A stretch of DNA of 64,000 nt from Archilochus colubris (taxonomy: Eukaryota; Chordata; Aves; Apodiformes; Trochilidae). A model generated the notes under the pieces. That model was given only the letters and a program-made list of their open reading frames with translations. It did not search any database and had not been told where the DNA came from. Position 1 is the first letter of the stretch; every line of letters starts with the position of its first letter. The stretch lies in NCBI GenBank assembly GCA_023079485.1, contig CM041109.1:1063549-1127548 (forward strand). The letters run 5' to 3'. A program made the position numbers and the translations under genes. Of the stretch, positions 53,771 through 64,000 are shown piece by piece.

Positions 53771-53829
53771 GGACTACACATCAAAAAACCACCAGGGAAG
53801 GGCACCAGGGCTGTCATCCATCCAACAGA

Positions 53830-64000
<10,171 letters not shown>

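Noticed and set aside
52351..53817. 488-residue Pro/Phe/Ser frame and its + strand Gly/Lys counterparts
   Set aside because: They are produced by the stop-free purine/pyrimidine array, with no start context, domain or splice signal.

Overview
This is vertebrate nuclear DNA, almost certainly from a bird and probably a songbird-type genome. The signs are CR1 LINEs with their ATTCTATG tails, family-14-like (gamma-c) olfactory receptors, betaretrovirus-like ERVs with a lysine-tRNA primer site, and a spliced gene embedded in extreme G/C-run minisatellites of the kind found on avian microchromosomes. A 28S rRNA fragment lies next to GTF2H4, olfactory receptor and zinc-finger sequence. In chicken the nucleolus organiser and the MHC share chromosome 16, so an MHC/NOR-type microchromosome is a reasonable inference, not a proof.

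Layout. 1-2000: CpG-rich repeats, an antisense 219-bp piece of 28S rRNA, then a promoter-like stretch (CCAAT box, octamer). 2030-2640: two minisatellites. 2842-13466 (+): GTF2H4 (TFIIH p52 subunit), 13 recognisable exons whose phases agree at nearly every intron. The copy carries homopolymer frameshifts, an in-frame TAG and lacks one expected exon, so it is a pseudogene or a badly damaged or mis-assembled gene. Nearly all its introns are G- or C-run tandem repeats; one contains serial copies of a splice acceptor plus exon start. 13559-14329: an antisense solo LTR just after the stop codon. 15270-16344: a CACGCCCC minisatellite, an antisense ERV pol scrap, and a truncated olfactory receptor. 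16975-19470: old CR1 pieces. 19450-25860: repeat pairs, two further minisatellites and a broken zinc-finger fragment. 25867-26793 (-): an intact olfactory receptor. 30700-35330: CR1 pieces, including a nearly full-length CR1 on the minus strand with both ORFs. 35641-38554: first copy of a 2.9-kb segmental duplication. 38555-44166: ERV with LTR, primer site, gag and a broken pol, lacking env and a 3' LTR. 45800-46535 (-): zinc-finger pseudogene with a CpG-rich upstream region. 48000-52370: CR1 tails and LTR-like repeats. 52375-53770: large GGGGAAA/GGAGGAAAA array. 53830 to the right edge (-): an ankyrin-repeat gene of the ANKRD26/POTE type, whose 3' end is what was copied to 35641-38554.

No single pathway links these genes. 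The window is a repeat-driven, recombining gene-poor segment. The most unusual features are the minisatellite-invaded GTF2H4 with decoy splice sites, the strand-switching G/C arrays, the rRNA scrap, and the duplication whose two ends are a GA array and a provirus. Many apparent frameshifts lie in long C or G runs and may be assembly errors; the TAG in GTF2H4 and several other breaks cannot be explained that way.
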